From: Carpediemonas membranifera
Lineage: Eukaryota > Fornicata
Direction of reading: 5' to 3'
DNA: 64,000 nucleotides
NCBI GenBank assembly: GCA_019828565.1
Contig: JAHDYR010000064.1
Location: forward strand, 496,001 to 560,000
Numbering within the stretch: position 1 is the stretch's first letter; the number at the start of each line of letters is the position of its first letter. Both the position numbers and the translations under genes were made by a program. Below, in pieces: positions 28,030 to 37,485 of this stretch. Under the pieces are notes generated by a model. That model searched no databases. It was not told where the DNA came from and saw only the letters and a list, made by a program, of their open reading frames with translations.

Positions 28030-29752
28030 ATGGCACAGCACGTGCGGCTGACGCCCCACCTCGTCCAGACCCGATCGGCTTATGATGCAAGCCAACCGAT
28101 GACAGAGCAACCGACGGCAGAGATCTTTATCCCGGCCATTCCAACAGATCCCGGGGACTTTCCGATGGATTCATTCCTGGACGAGCACCATGAGGCCATA
28201 TCGCTCGGCCTGACGCCCGCGCGGATCTCCCGGCCGTTTATCATCATCGGAGAGACCGTTCTGGTGATCCTTGCCATCCATTTCCCCGACAGATACGACA
28301 TTGATCCCGCCAACATCGCGATGACGACGCGCTTCGCCATCGAGTCCTCCAGCTCCCGCACACCGGCCCAGTTCTCGTCGTCCCTCGTCGATAGCAAGGA
28401 CGCGCAGGCCGAGCAGGCCGCCAAGGACAAGGGCATTGTCGAGAACACCCAGCCTGTTGCCCTGCGCCACATTGACGGGACGCTGTACGCCCTCTACCCC
28501 CTGGCAGCGGCGTCCGCCCTCCAGCCGGCCGTGCTCGGTGCCGTGCGGGCGTCGATACGGATCATCTCGTGCCCCGAGGCCGCTAAGCCGCCGGGCTGGG
28601 CCCCCGCGACGTCCGACGAGCTGGACCTGATGCCCCGCACGCTCCTGCCCTACATCGCCAGGATCCCCCAGCGGGCATACTCGTCGTTCAACGCGGACAT
28701 CCATGAGGTTCAGGAGCGCATGAGCATCTTCGACCTGCAGCTGGAGGCCAAGCGGCCAGTCGAGCTGGCCATGCCTGTGCTGCTGAGCCAGGTCAGCGTC
28801 GACCCCATCGTGGTCACTCTCGCCAACAACCTGCCCATCATTGGCGAGTTCCCCGCCGAGATCTCGATCGACGACATCTGCATCGTGTCCCGGGATGGCT
28901 CCACGGCCGTCCGCCCTGACCAACCCTGGCAGAGGAACCTGCGGGCGTCGGAGTCCACCACGCTCAGCTTCGCAATGTCGACCGCTGACGCCCTCGCATC
29001 GTTGACAACCGCGTCGTCGGTTGCCACCCCGGACACGAGGAACGCCGTTGTCAACATGACGACCGTTGCCCTCAGACTCGGGCACTTCTCCATCCCCGAG
29101 GACGACGGCGTCACCCGACCTGTGGTGCCGCTCGACGAGGAGGCGACGTGCCAGCTGACGGTGCGGTTCGTCGTCACATTCCACGACGGCGACCGGGTGC
29201 GGCCGTGCGGCGTGTACGTCGCCTCAGGGCCTGTCACCCCGCCCGAGAAGTCTGCCTCGGACAGGGAGGCGGTGGACGTCGCCATCCGGCGGGGTGCGGG
29301 CACAGACGTGTTCCCAGTGACCGTGGCGCTGCGGAACACGACTATCATGGCGCAGAAGGCGTGCATCGAGCTGCTGTGGCGGGTTCCTTCAAGCGAAGCC
29401 GAGGCCTCCGCTACGACGCCCCGGGCCGGCATGGCGGTGCCCACGATGGACTTCTCCGCGCTGCTGGGGTCGGACTCGGGCGTGTCCTCGCCCGACTTCA
29501 GCAGACCAGAGTCGCCCCTGCAAGCCACGGCAGACGCCCACTCGCTGATGGCGACGCCGGTGCAGATGCTGCCTGGTGACGGGGATCCGAGGCTGACGTC
29601 GGTGTGTCCCCCGCTGGGCTCCGTCAAGCGCCACGTGCAGCTTTTTGGGCCATGGGACGGTCGAGACAGAGTTCCAGTGCGCCGCGGAGCCTGACGGCGT
29701 GGTGCTGGTGTCTGTCGAGATCAACGGGTCCCGCCACTTGTACACGGGTTGA
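28030..29752 (+). pseudogene. Gryzun/TRAPP-like protein, copy B, frameshifted near the C-terminus
   Basis: It is identical to the 573-residue protein of copy A for about 545 residues, through SVKRHVQL. A run of five T (four in copy A) at about 29641-29646 then shifts the frame, replacing the last strand block with GPWDGRDRVPVRRGA and a stop at 29694. The original frame would end at 29752. The lesion is in a homopolymer, so a sequencing or assembly error is possible. If it is real, the product loses about 27 C-terminal residues and may still be partly functional. Confidence 0.75.
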
Positions 29753-29936
29753 TGCTCATGCCGCCCACTGGTCGGCGGCTCGCGGGCCGAGGACGAGGCG
29801 CTGTCCAGGAAGGGATCTACGGTTGACGCAGAGGCCAACGTGGCCCAGGCAGCGACGTGATATAGCCATAAAGAACTTGATCAGGAAGCATTCGCTGGCT
29901 ACCAGCATGGCCCACGACACGAGCACAGGGACAAGG

Positions 29937-29995
29937 CCGAGGAGGAGGGCGATGTTGATATGGAGTAAACCCGGATAGGTCAGTCGCTTCCTGCC
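29937..29995. repeat. 59 bp of the HSP110 3'-end sequence (third copy)
   Basis: It is the reverse complement of 15786-15844 and thus matches part of 46750-46808. It forms the outermost part of arm B. Confidence 0.9.
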
Positions 29996-30100
29996 GTGAG
30001 AGGTGATGCATGATACATGGCATCACCAGCTCGCCATCAGCCAGGGCCCATCGTCTCGGTATGGCCTCCATGATATGCCCGATCCAGCATGGTTATAAAT

Positions 30101-31093
30101 TTACGGAGACCCGGCCTGTGCCCAGGCGGGGAGGGGCCTGCCCCCCTCGTATTGCCCGATGTGTTCAAACAGGCTCTCGAGACACAGCGGGCTCAGCACC
30201 TGCTGGAACGTCTCCTTGTCAAGTGTAAGCAGTGACACGGGTGTTTTCGCTGAGATCGACGCCTGGCGGGGGACGTCCTTGACGAGGGCAATCTCCCCAA
30301 AGATGTCCGCCTCCCGGAGAACTGAGATCGGCAGGCCAATGCCGCTGCCTATGTCGTCGACGCCCGCCAGCGACATCTTGTGGACGAAGCACTCGCCCGA
30401 CGTGATGATGTAGAAGCGGTCGCCCACGTCCCCCTCGCGGACAATCACCTCGCCCTGCTGGAACGCCGCGATCTCGAGCTTCTCGCTGATGAGCTGGTAT
30501 TGGGACTCGGGCAGTCCGTTGAACAGGGAGACGCCATGGAGGAATGCTAGGACCCTGCTCTTCGCCTCGACAACCTGCTGCACCTGGGTCGCTGCCCAGT
30601 CCTCGAAGCTGATGCGGGCGATAACGCAGTCCTCGGCGGCCTTGTACGTGAATTTGGAGTTGATCCGGCGGGGCCCTCGGTGCACGACGGCGGCCTCGCC
30701 AAACGTGTGCATTGGCCGCATCAAGAGCGGCATCGTCTCAGCACGGTTGATGCGTACCACTGTACCGCTCAGAATTATGTAGAGTGAGTGCATTGGCGCA
30801 ACCTCTGCGACGATGGTGGTGTCCTTCTTGTACTCGGCGACAACCATGCGCTGCCGGACGTTCTCCCGCTGAGATGGGTCCAGAGACGCTATGATTTGTA
30901 CCTCTTTCATCGCCTTCTCCAGATGATCCTCGTGCTCTGCTTGTTTGGCCTCTAGAATTCCTCTCAGATAGTTTCTGCAGAAATCAACGGGGTTCTCGGG
31001 CCGTTCGAAGACGAGATCCTTCATCATGTTACTCAAAAGGGACTTAACCCTCGTTTGCTCCAGGTATTCCTGCAAATCCTGTCTCCTGTCCAT
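30101..31093 (-). CDS. cAMP-dependent protein kinase regulatory subunit-like protein
   Basis: The 330-residue protein has the order of a PKA regulatory subunit. A dimerisation/docking helix pair lies at about 8-50 (VKSLLSNMMKDLVF ... NPVDFCRNYLRGI). A first cyclic-nucleotide domain at about 70-185 is degenerate, with a phosphate-binding cassette FGEAAVVHRGPRRINSKFTY carrying an insertion. A second domain at about 195-315 is canonical: GEVIVREGDVGDRFYIITSG, then FGEIALVKDVPRQASISA, with the Glu and Arg that bind the cyclic phosphate. The linker between docking and first domain lacks an RRxA/RRxS pseudosubstrate, so inhibition of a catalytic subunit in the usual way is doubtful. It may bind another ligand, or only scaffold. 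Start MDRRQDLQEYL is well placed. Confidence 0.75.
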   Translation of the reverse strand: MDRRQDLQEYLEQTRVKSLLSNMMKDLVFERPENPVDFCRNYLRGILEAKQAEHEDHLEKAMKEVQIIASLDPSQRENVRQRMVVAEYKKDTTIVAEVAPMHSLYIILSGTVVRINRAETMPLLMRPMHTFGEAAVVHRGPRRINSKFTYKAAEDCVIARISFEDWAATQVQQVVEAKSRVLAFLHGVSLFNGLPESQYQLISEKLEIAAFQQGEVIVREGDVGDRFYIITSGECFVHKMSLAGVDDIGSGIGLPISVLREADIFGEIALVKDVPRQASISAKTPVSLLTLDKETFQQVLSPLCLESLFEHIGQYEGGRPLPAWAQAGSP

Positions 31094-31306
31094 GTCCTCG
31101 TCAGTTTTTCGCAGAATAAAGGTCGAACAATGTGTTTATACTGCGTAAGACTGCCCTGTCTCCCTCCTCCTCTCTTATTAAGTCGGTTGGGTGCTCTTCA
31201 TCCAATAAGACGACAGACTCGCATGACTTCCCGCTGTCTGCCGGGCACCAGCGACCATGCATCCGAGCGGCATGCAGGTCGCCAAACACACCACTGCGCA
31301 TGTACT

Positions 31307-34300
31307 TTATTCACATAATACCACGCTCATGTCGTCCCCGTCCTTCTTGGTGCGCTTTCGGACCCAGGCCGCGAACTTTGCCGAGTCCACGACGAACCAC
31401 CACCGCATATCCGTGCGGTTGGTGTAGTTCTCGGGCGATACCACAGGTAGCTCCTCGTACTCCAGATAGCCCCGCTCCTTCCCGCTGGGCGCACATGTCT
31501 CGATTCGCTCAAGCTCGTGCTTCAGGTCGCCGTCGAAGAGGCCGTCGAGCACCGTAGCGAGGGTGTGCTTGGAGACCTCCAGATGGAATCCCCGGCTGTC
31601 CTCATCGAGCGGGTCTTCAAGGAAGTCGGGCGTGATGGCGGCCCGCAGCATCTTGTCGGCGAGCCTTCTGAAGTCGCCCTCGGAGCAATCGTGTGCGGCG
31701 AAGAGGGCCTCGTACTCGTCGTCCGTCATCCACGGTCTCGTCTTGTCTATGAATGCTGACACCACGGCAGCGGCCTGGGCGATGAGAATCTCCTTGAACT
31801 CCGGGTCGACCCGCGTGTTCCACAGCGAGGGGGCGTCCAGCGCAGTCTGCTCGCGGGTGCGGCCCTGCTTGAGCGACTGGAAGTATTTCCGGATGGCCAG
31901 CGAGCTCTCCTCGATCTCGGTGGCGACCTCGGACACGGTGTCGTAGGCTAGTCCGACGCCGTGGAAGCGGGCGAAGAAGTCCCGTGCCACCTGGTTGGGC
32001 TGGGCGATCTGCCGCTCGACGTATGTCTCGAAGAACTGCATGGTTCTCCGCTCGAGGTACGCCTTCAGGAATATGAGGGCGACGTGGTTGGGGATCATCA
32101 TCTTGTGGCGGCGGGACATGCCAGGTCCGGCCACCCGAATAGCGACGAACGTGTCGAAGGCCGGGACGTTGGCCCGTGGCCGGATGATGACGAAGAACAT
32201 CGCCGCGTCATACAGCGTGCGGAGGACGACAAAGGCGTTCGCATACAGCACAAAGAGGCCGCTCATGACGATGCCATACGGGATCGCGACGATGGAGAGG
32301 ACCACCTGACCGGCGCCGCGGATGACCAGCCGGACGACGGCGGCGGCCAGGGGGAAGCGGCGGGAGGAGCGGCGGTCGTTGGGGGCGTTGTAGTCGTGCA
32401 CCAGGACGTTGACGGCGTACTGCAGGCCGGTCAGCAGGGGCGCCCACACGACGGACGTCAGGATGACCGCCGTGCAGAGCACCGTGTTCAGTGCGGCCAG
32501 GAATGGGTGCAACACCAGGATCAGCGGGATGCCGATGGCGCCCTTGACGAGGTAGTTGTGGAGCACGTTGAAGATACGGGCAAAGGACTTGCCGAAGAAA
32601 CCCCGGTCCGGACGCCGCTCGAACGCCGCGCGGTCCTCCCGGATGTGGCGAATCTGGTCAGCCACGCGTCCGATCCACGTCTTGCGCCACGGCGCCCTGG
32701 GGACGATGGTGCCGGCGTGGTTGGCCTCAAAGGTGTGTGAGAACTTCTTCACGCCAAAGAGCGAGCGGAGACCGAATGAACCCCACATGAGTCGGCGCCA
32801 CGAGACGTTGATGCCGTTGAGCCAGAGGAAGGCGAGCGTGTAGGCCGCCAGCTGGAACCGCCACCCCACATGGACAGCATCGAACCCCACCGTCCTACTC
32901 TGCACGAGATTGAAGCCGAAGCGGGTCTTGACGACGCTCATGCTCTTCTTGCGCCAGATGGGGAGGGAGAACCTGAACTCCCGCGGCCGCACCTTCGCCC
33001 GGAGCCCCATCTCGTACGCCGCCGTCCCAGGGTCGGTGTGGACGTCCATCCGGGTCCGGAAGAACAGCGCCTGCTGGCAGTCGGCCATGTCGCTGACCGC
33101 CCTGCCGACCTCGAGCAGCAGGTCCTCGCGCGTGTGGTCCCGCTCCCACTGTTCGATGAAAGCTGTCACCTTCCGGCCCACCCACCGCGTCGCCCGGGCC
33201 TTGATTGGGTGGGCCCGACGCAGCTCGGCCTCGAACTCGTCTGCAGCACGCCACTGGGCGGCGTCGGCGTCGGCCATAGCCTTCCTGACGGCCGCAAGGA
33301 TCCGCATCGTCGCGACAGTGAAGTCGGGGTTGAGCGCCAGGTTCTCCTGGACCAGCTCGCACACGGCGTCCTGCTTCATGAGTTGCTCGGCCTCCTGCAT
33401 CGAACGGATGTCACCCTCGGGGATGCGGGATGCGATGTCGGCCCGACGGGACTCCCGGTCGGCGTTCCATCGCCGTAGGAATTTGCGGTAGACGTCGTCG
33501 AGCCTGTCCAAGACGTGGACGTCCTTCTCGACGATAAATGGTGACCCATCCTTGAACGTCGCCGTCCTAGCCTGCATCTCCGGTGTTGGCGTGATAAGCC
33601 GATCCAGCGTCTGCTCGATCTCGTAGTGCTTCATCTTATCAGAGAGCGACCACGCGCTGTGGGCCTTGTGCTTGTCGTGCAGCCCAACGGTCACGTTCAG
33701 GGCATCGAGCACCGCCCCGCCCATGCTGCGGACCCCTCCTGTCATACTGGCCGTGTCTTCGCCATTGAAGCGGTCGGGGATGAATACGAGCCAGATGTCG
33801 AGAGTCTCGTCGATGATGCGATGCCGAATCTCGACGATCCTGTCCCGCCCCATCTGCCAGAAGCCCGAGATACGCCAGACGTGGCTCTTGGAGGGGTACT
33901 TGATGCTGGGGACGGAGAACTTGCCCGTCTGCCTGAGCTCTCTGAGCTGTGCCGTGTTGAGGCGAACGCGGCTTCCATTGGGTCCGATCGAAAGGGCGTA
34001 GAGGTCTTCGTTCTCATCGTCAAACCTCTTCATCAGATCAACCATATTTCTATAGTTCCCGGACCTGAATGACGTCGGGGGCAGCTCGATGGTGCTGCGA
34101 TGTGGGTCGAACCGGAAAAGCGTGTCCAGGATGCTCTTTTTGATTGGAACAAGAAGCGCATCGTCCTGGTCGTCGATAAGGTTCGGATCCAATTGTACCC
34201 GCGCCAAATCACACGACATTGTATTGAGTTGTCGTGGCAGAATATGGCTAAATCTGGCACCGTAGATTGTCCTCAGTACGTAGTTGTAGGACGGGTCGAG

Positions 34301-34492
34301 ACAGAGGCGAGCCATCACACAGATGTGTCGGGCCAGGATCGGGGACGTGGGGTCCGCGGCGATCTTGCGGAGGGATTCGGCCTTTTCTCGGAGCTTGTCG
34401 AAACGAGCTGCCGTTAGCTCGGTGAGGGTGACTCGTCGGATCCTATAGGGATCTTGGCGGGTGTGAGTGCCGCCTTGGGGACAACCCCACAT
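31307..34492 (-). CDS. Large multi-pass membrane protein of unknown family, 1061 residues
   Basis: A long soluble N-terminal region (about 1-540) is rich in charged helices (DRLDDVYRKFLRRWNADRES, MQEAEQLMKQDAVCELVQEN). Three hydrophobic regions follow: about 544-564 (FQLAAYTLAFLWLNGINV), 654-686 (IPLILVLHPFLAALN and on) and 727-771 (VVLSIVAIPYGIVMSGLFVL and on). A long cytosol-like helical C-terminus ends DDMSVVLCE. Each hydrophobic region could hold one or two helices. Basic residues cluster between spans. No motif of a known transporter, channel or enzyme was seen. The start is uncertain: ATG 34492 (MWGCPQGG) is taken because the frame upstream merges with a decayed gene; strong codon bias begins only near residue 20. 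Confidence 0.6.
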   Translation of the reverse strand: MWGCPQGGTHTRQDPYRIRRVTLTELTAARFDKLREKAESLRKIAADPTSPILARHICVMARLCLDPSYNYVLRTIYGARFSHILPRQLNTMSCDLARVQLDPNLIDDQDDALLVPIKKSILDTLFRFDPHRSTIELPPTSFRSGNYRNMVDLMKRFDDENEDLYALSIGPNGSRVRLNTAQLRELRQTGKFSVPSIKYPSKSHVWRISGFWQMGRDRIVEIRHRIIDETLDIWLVFIPDRFNGEDTASMTGGVRSMGGAVLDALNVTVGLHDKHKAHSAWSLSDKMKHYEIEQTLDRLITPTPEMQARTATFKDGSPFIVEKDVHVLDRLDDVYRKFLRRWNADRESRRADIASRIPEGDIRSMQEAEQLMKQDAVCELVQENLALNPDFTVATMRILAAVRKAMADADAAQWRAADEFEAELRRAHPIKARATRWVGRKVTAFIEQWERDHTREDLLLEVGRAVSDMADCQQALFFRTRMDVHTDPGTAAYEMGLRAKVRPREFRFSLPIWRKKSMSVVKTRFGFNLVQSRTVGFDAVHVGWRFQLAAYTLAFLWLNGINVSWRRLMWGSFGLRSLFGVKKFSHTFEANHAGTIVPRAPWRKTWIGRVADQIRHIREDRAAFERRPDRGFFGKSFARIFNVLHNYLVKGAIGIPLILVLHPFLAALNTVLCTAVILTSVVWAPLLTGLQYAVNVLVHDYNAPNDRRSSRRFPLAAAVVRLVIRGAGQVVLSIVAIPYGIVMSGLFVLYANAFVVLRTLYDAAMFFVIIRPRANVPAFDTFVAIRVAGPGMSRRHKMMIPNHVALIFLKAYLERRTMQFFETYVERQIAQPNQVARDFFARFHGVGLAYDTVSEVATEIEESSLAIRKYFQSLKQGRTREQTALDAPSLWNTRVDPEFKEILIAQAAAVVSAFIDKTRPWMTDDEYEALFAAHDCSEGDFRRLADKMLRAAITPDFLEDPLDEDSRGFHLEVSKHTLATVLDGLFDGDLKHELERIETCAPSGKERGYLEYEELPVVSPENYTNRTDMRWWFVVDSAKFAAWVRKRTKKDGDDMSVVLCE
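34247..34265. repeat. 19-bp repeat, copy 1
   Basis: GCTAAATCTGGCACCGTAG is shared exactly with 34988-35006. Here it codes (minus strand) for part of IYGARFSHI in the large membrane protein. Confidence 0.6.
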
Positions 34493-34493
34493 A

Positions 34494-35100
34494 TCAGTCG
34501 CGGGACTTGGTCCGGGGCATGGATTTCGGGCAGAGGGCCTCGGTCTTGGCCCTTTTGAGCTCCATGCCGCACTGGGCACCGAGCTATTCGATGGAATCCT
34601 GGAAGGCATCTAAGCAAGCGACGTCGCTGGCGGTTGCTCTCATCCGCGGGGACCACCTTCGGTCGCGAAGCAGCCCTTGACATTGTCGGGGACAGGGGCG
34701 TCCCTGATGAGCCCAGCGAGCGATGGTGCGATCTTTGGCTGGAGCTCAATGGGGCCGTCGGAGGGTCGGTGTGGGCGAGCTCGCTGTGAGAGTACTGCCA
34801 CAGCGGCTTCTCTCCCAGCTTGGCCAGGAACGCGGCCGCTCTCGGCCAGGTGTAGAGCATGCTCAGGACCTTTTCAGCAGCGCTTGTTGGGTCGACGCCG
34901 GTCGGCGGGTCGATGCCCGCGAACCAGAAGATGCTCGGACCTGTCGTGGCCAAGGTGCGATAGTAGTCAGTGGTGGGTTGTTCGACTGCTAAATCTGGCA
35001 CCGTAGCCTTGGCCCTCCCGATGGGTTGCGTGTATGGACGGCCGCACTCCCACCAGAACCGAGCCCCGCCAACGTATTTACCAACGAGAGCTATTGACAA
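34494..35100 (-). pseudogene. Decayed protein-coding gene
   Basis: Three minus-strand frames in succession show coding-quality codons. From 35100 the sequence reads ARFWWECGRPYTQPIGR ... VLSMLYTWPRAAAFLAKLGE ... AHTDPPTAP. It then shifts at a C run near 34740 to IELQPKIAPSLAGLIRDAPV ... NVKGCFATEGGPRG and a stop. A third frame reads ATASDVACLDAFQDSIE, an in-frame TAG, then LGAQCGMELKRAKTEALCPK ending at TGA 34494. No ATG starts the first part. Two shifts plus an internal stop make decay the best explanation; homopolymer errors could explain one shift. The Cys spacing in the last part (C ... C ... C) suggests a small Cys-containing protein, but no family is recognised. Confidence 0.55.
34988..35006. 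repeat. 19-bp repeat, copy 2
   Basis: It is identical to 34247-34265, here read in another frame within the decayed gene (KATVPDLAV). Confidence 0.6.
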
Positions 35101-35150
35101 CTATATATGCACACAAACGCTACAGATCGCTATGCACATGCCCCACGGCC

Positions 35151-37037
35151 TCACACGAAGCGGGCCAGGACCGTCTTGGCTGGATCCAGCTCCCAGCAGC
35201 GCAGCTCCTCGGCCGCCTCGAACGATGCAGTGACGGTCTCGACGAGTCGGGGGACCCTGACGACCTCCTCCTGGCCGTTTGGACCATCGATGACCCCCAG
35301 CGTGCCGTGGTAGTTCTCGCCGCACGCCATGACGGCGCCGGACTCCTGAACGAACCACGTTGACAGCAGCGTCGGCGATGACCGTATCGACGCGACATCC
35401 CTGACGGCGATCTTGACCCAGAACTCGCAAGAACCGCCCATGGCGACGCCCAGCGTGCCGAAGTCAGACCCGCCCAGGCCATACCAGTCGCCCGTGTCGT
35501 GGCGCTGGACCCAGTACGCCTCTCCGTTGGACATGAACCGGGAGACGGGCCAGGGGAAGGGGATCTGGTCGAGCTCGGCGTACTCGGAGTCCCGGAAGTA
35601 CCAGAAGTCCGCGCGGAGCCCGCATGCCCGGATGACGCCGTCGTGTAGGAAGAGGCCGGTCGTGCCGTCGAACGCGGCGTCCGTCACGGGGAATGGCAGC
35701 CTGGTCAGCCGGGGGACGTCGTCGTCGTGCCCCAGCCCGAAGCGGGCCTCGCAGTTCTCCCCGGCGACGTAGAGGTCCTGGCCGACGAGCACAGAGACCA
35801 TGCTGTCCGAGAAGCGGAGGTCCTTTAGACCAGTGCCCGAGGGAAGGGTGACCGGGATGAAGAAGGGCTGGATGTCCGTCGTGTGGCCTGCAGCCAGGCA
35901 GCCGTGGGCGTTGTCCCCGGCAGCGATGAGCCCCACCGGTGTCTCTACGAACGTCTGATTGTGATTGACCAGAATGGACATCACCAGGCGGTCCTTCCGC
36001 CACGGTGGCAGCGCGGCCTCGAACTTGCTGACCCGGTGCGCCTGGGGGAACTCGACCCTACGGGGCGACTGCAGGAACCCCAGCGCCCTGTGCCCGAGGT
36101 TCCCGAAGCGGTTGTCCCCCATAGTGTAGAGGCCCCGTGCCGTGACAGCCACCACAAACAGCGCGTCCCTGCTGTTGCCGCTGTACGACAGCACGGGCGG
36201 GACCCGGATGCGCCGGAACGTCGGGATGGTCTCGACCTCCCCTGGGTCCGGGTTGACCCGGTTGGTGCCGCAGACGAAGAGGCGGCCATGGTAGAGGACC
36301 GAGTCCAGCTTGGCGAACCGGTTCAGCTCGGTGTGGCGCTCGCCATCGCGGGATGCGACTGTCCTGCAGAAGGCGAACTTCTTGCAGAGGAACCATAGGA
36401 CCTTGGCGTTCGGCCCGAAGTCGCCAACCTTGCCCTCGCCGAGGCTGGGATCCGCCCCTGCACTGACGAGAGTCGCCCACACGGTGCCTTGCATCAGCGT
36501 GTACAGCGCGTCCGGGAGGTTCTCGCCGTCACGCAGCTCGATGTTCATCGATCGGGGTGCCCCGCTGGTCAGCAGACGCCGAGCCGTCCTTAGTTCCTTC
36601 TTGCAGACCGGCGGATGGGCAGGGAAAGTGTCCAGGTGGTTCTCGATCTGCGCCAGGCGGAGTTCGATGAGGGCCGGTGATACGAGGTGGGGGACGGGGA
36701 CGTCGGAGCTGCTGATGCGGTCAACCACGGCCTTGTGTGCCCGCTGGATGAGTGTGGGGATGTCCCCGGGATGATGCTGGGTCACCTGGTCGACAACGGA
36801 GCGAAGGGAGAGCAGCTTCGATGCAATCATCGCCAGCTGCTCATCGGTTGTGAATTGAACTGGGCTGAGGGAGTCCAGTGCGTATAGATCGGAGATTGTA
36901 GCCAATAGGTTCCTTATTGCGGAGAGCATTCGCTCCTTTGCTTCATCGCTGCTCATCCCCACTTCAAAGGACTGCAGTGTGCCCAGCACGCATTCTAGCA
37001 TCGCAATTGATGACTGTGCTGAGAACACACCGTTCAT
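35151..37037 (-). CDS. RCC1-repeat-like protein, 628 residues
   Basis: The N-terminal 230 residues are helical (MSSDEAKERMLSAIRNLLAT, QVTQHHPGDIPTLIQRAHKA) and unfamiliar. The C-terminal half shows degenerate RCC1-type beta-propeller repeats with the Gly-rich blade signature: GLYTMGDNRFGNLGHRALGF, AAGDNAHGCLAAGHTTD, DLYVAGENCEARFGLGHDDD, WYGLGGSDFGTLGVAMGG and VMACGENYHGTLGVIDG. RCC1 proteins act as Ran exchange factors or as scaffolds; this divergent, fused form is unlikely to be the Ran factor itself (inference). The start is ATG 37037 (MNGVFSAQSS); the open frame runs 200 bp further upstream but from a non-ATG codon with poor composition. Confidence 0.65.
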   Translation of the reverse strand: MNGVFSAQSSIAMLECVLGTLQSFEVGMSSDEAKERMLSAIRNLLATISDLYALDSLSPVQFTTDEQLAMIASKLLSLRSVVDQVTQHHPGDIPTLIQRAHKAVVDRISSSDVPVPHLVSPALIELRLAQIENHLDTFPAHPPVCKKELRTARRLLTSGAPRSMNIELRDGENLPDALYTLMQGTVWATLVSAGADPSLGEGKVGDFGPNAKVLWFLCKKFAFCRTVASRDGERHTELNRFAKLDSVLYHGRLFVCGTNRVNPDPGEVETIPTFRRIRVPPVLSYSGNSRDALFVVAVTARGLYTMGDNRFGNLGHRALGFLQSPRRVEFPQAHRVSKFEAALPPWRKDRLVMSILVNHNQTFVETPVGLIAAGDNAHGCLAAGHTTDIQPFFIPVTLPSGTGLKDLRFSDSMVSVLVGQDLYVAGENCEARFGLGHDDDVPRLTRLPFPVTDAAFDGTTGLFLHDGVIRACGLRADFWYFRDSEYAELDQIPFPWPVSRFMSNGEAYWVQRHDTGDWYGLGGSDFGTLGVAMGGSCEFWVKIAVRDVASIRSSPTLLSTWFVQESGAVMACGENYHGTLGVIDGPNGQEEVVRVPRLVETVTASFEAAEELRCWELDPAKTVLARFV

Positions 37038-37485
37038 TGGCCCCCTTTGGATGAATGGCCCAAAATGAGCCGAGCTTCTTCTTGACCCGAATAGGATTCG
37101 TTGCTGCTTCGAATCTCCGGAAGCGAAAAGATCGAATCGGTTTTGACTGTGCCAACTCAGTGCTATACGAACCAGACCCCAGGTTGCGAGTGTCTGCCAG
37201 GGCTCTGATTTTCCCGAGATTTGACCAACCTTGACCAATCATGATTTTGTTAGGTTGACCCAGAACACGAAATTGGACGTATCCGGAAGAAGGTCGAAGC
37301 TGTAGCACATTAATTGTAGACACCCCGGCCCAACCGGGGGTGAGGGTTGGGCATGGCGCCGGTGTTCATAGGGATTCATGGTTTCGAGTTCAACGGAACG
37401 ACCCTTTCGAATCGCATCTTTAAACTTTTCCTCCAGGAATTTACATCATCCGACGTCTTGCATCGGTTGCAACGGTCCGCCGGCG
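37038..37485. other. Intergenic, one weak small ORF
   Basis: This is the 5' flank of the RCC1-like gene. A plus ORF from ATG 37353 to 37529 (58 residues, MAPVFIGIHGFEFNGTTLSN and on) is protein-like at its start but overlaps the 3' end of the WD40 gene and lacks local codon bias. It is not called. A GC palindrome-like run (GGCCCAACCGGGGG) lies near 37327. Confidence 0.3.

Larger units (their letters stand above)
26013..29995 (-). repeat. Inverted-repeat arm B (3983 bp)
   Basis: It is the reverse complement of arm A (15786-19778) with an 11-nt deletion near 26028 and one additional T near 29641-29646. It contains CCT delta copy 3, a frameshifted Gryzun-like gene and the 5' stub of CPSF73. The outer end stops at GCTTCCTGCC, where arm A continues into the rest of the HSP110-tail repeat but arm B enters unrelated DNA. 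Confidence 0.92.

Noticed and set aside
15786-29995. Transposon terminal inverted repeats
   Set aside because: The arms carry ordinary host genes and there is no transposase or target-site duplication at 15786/29995.
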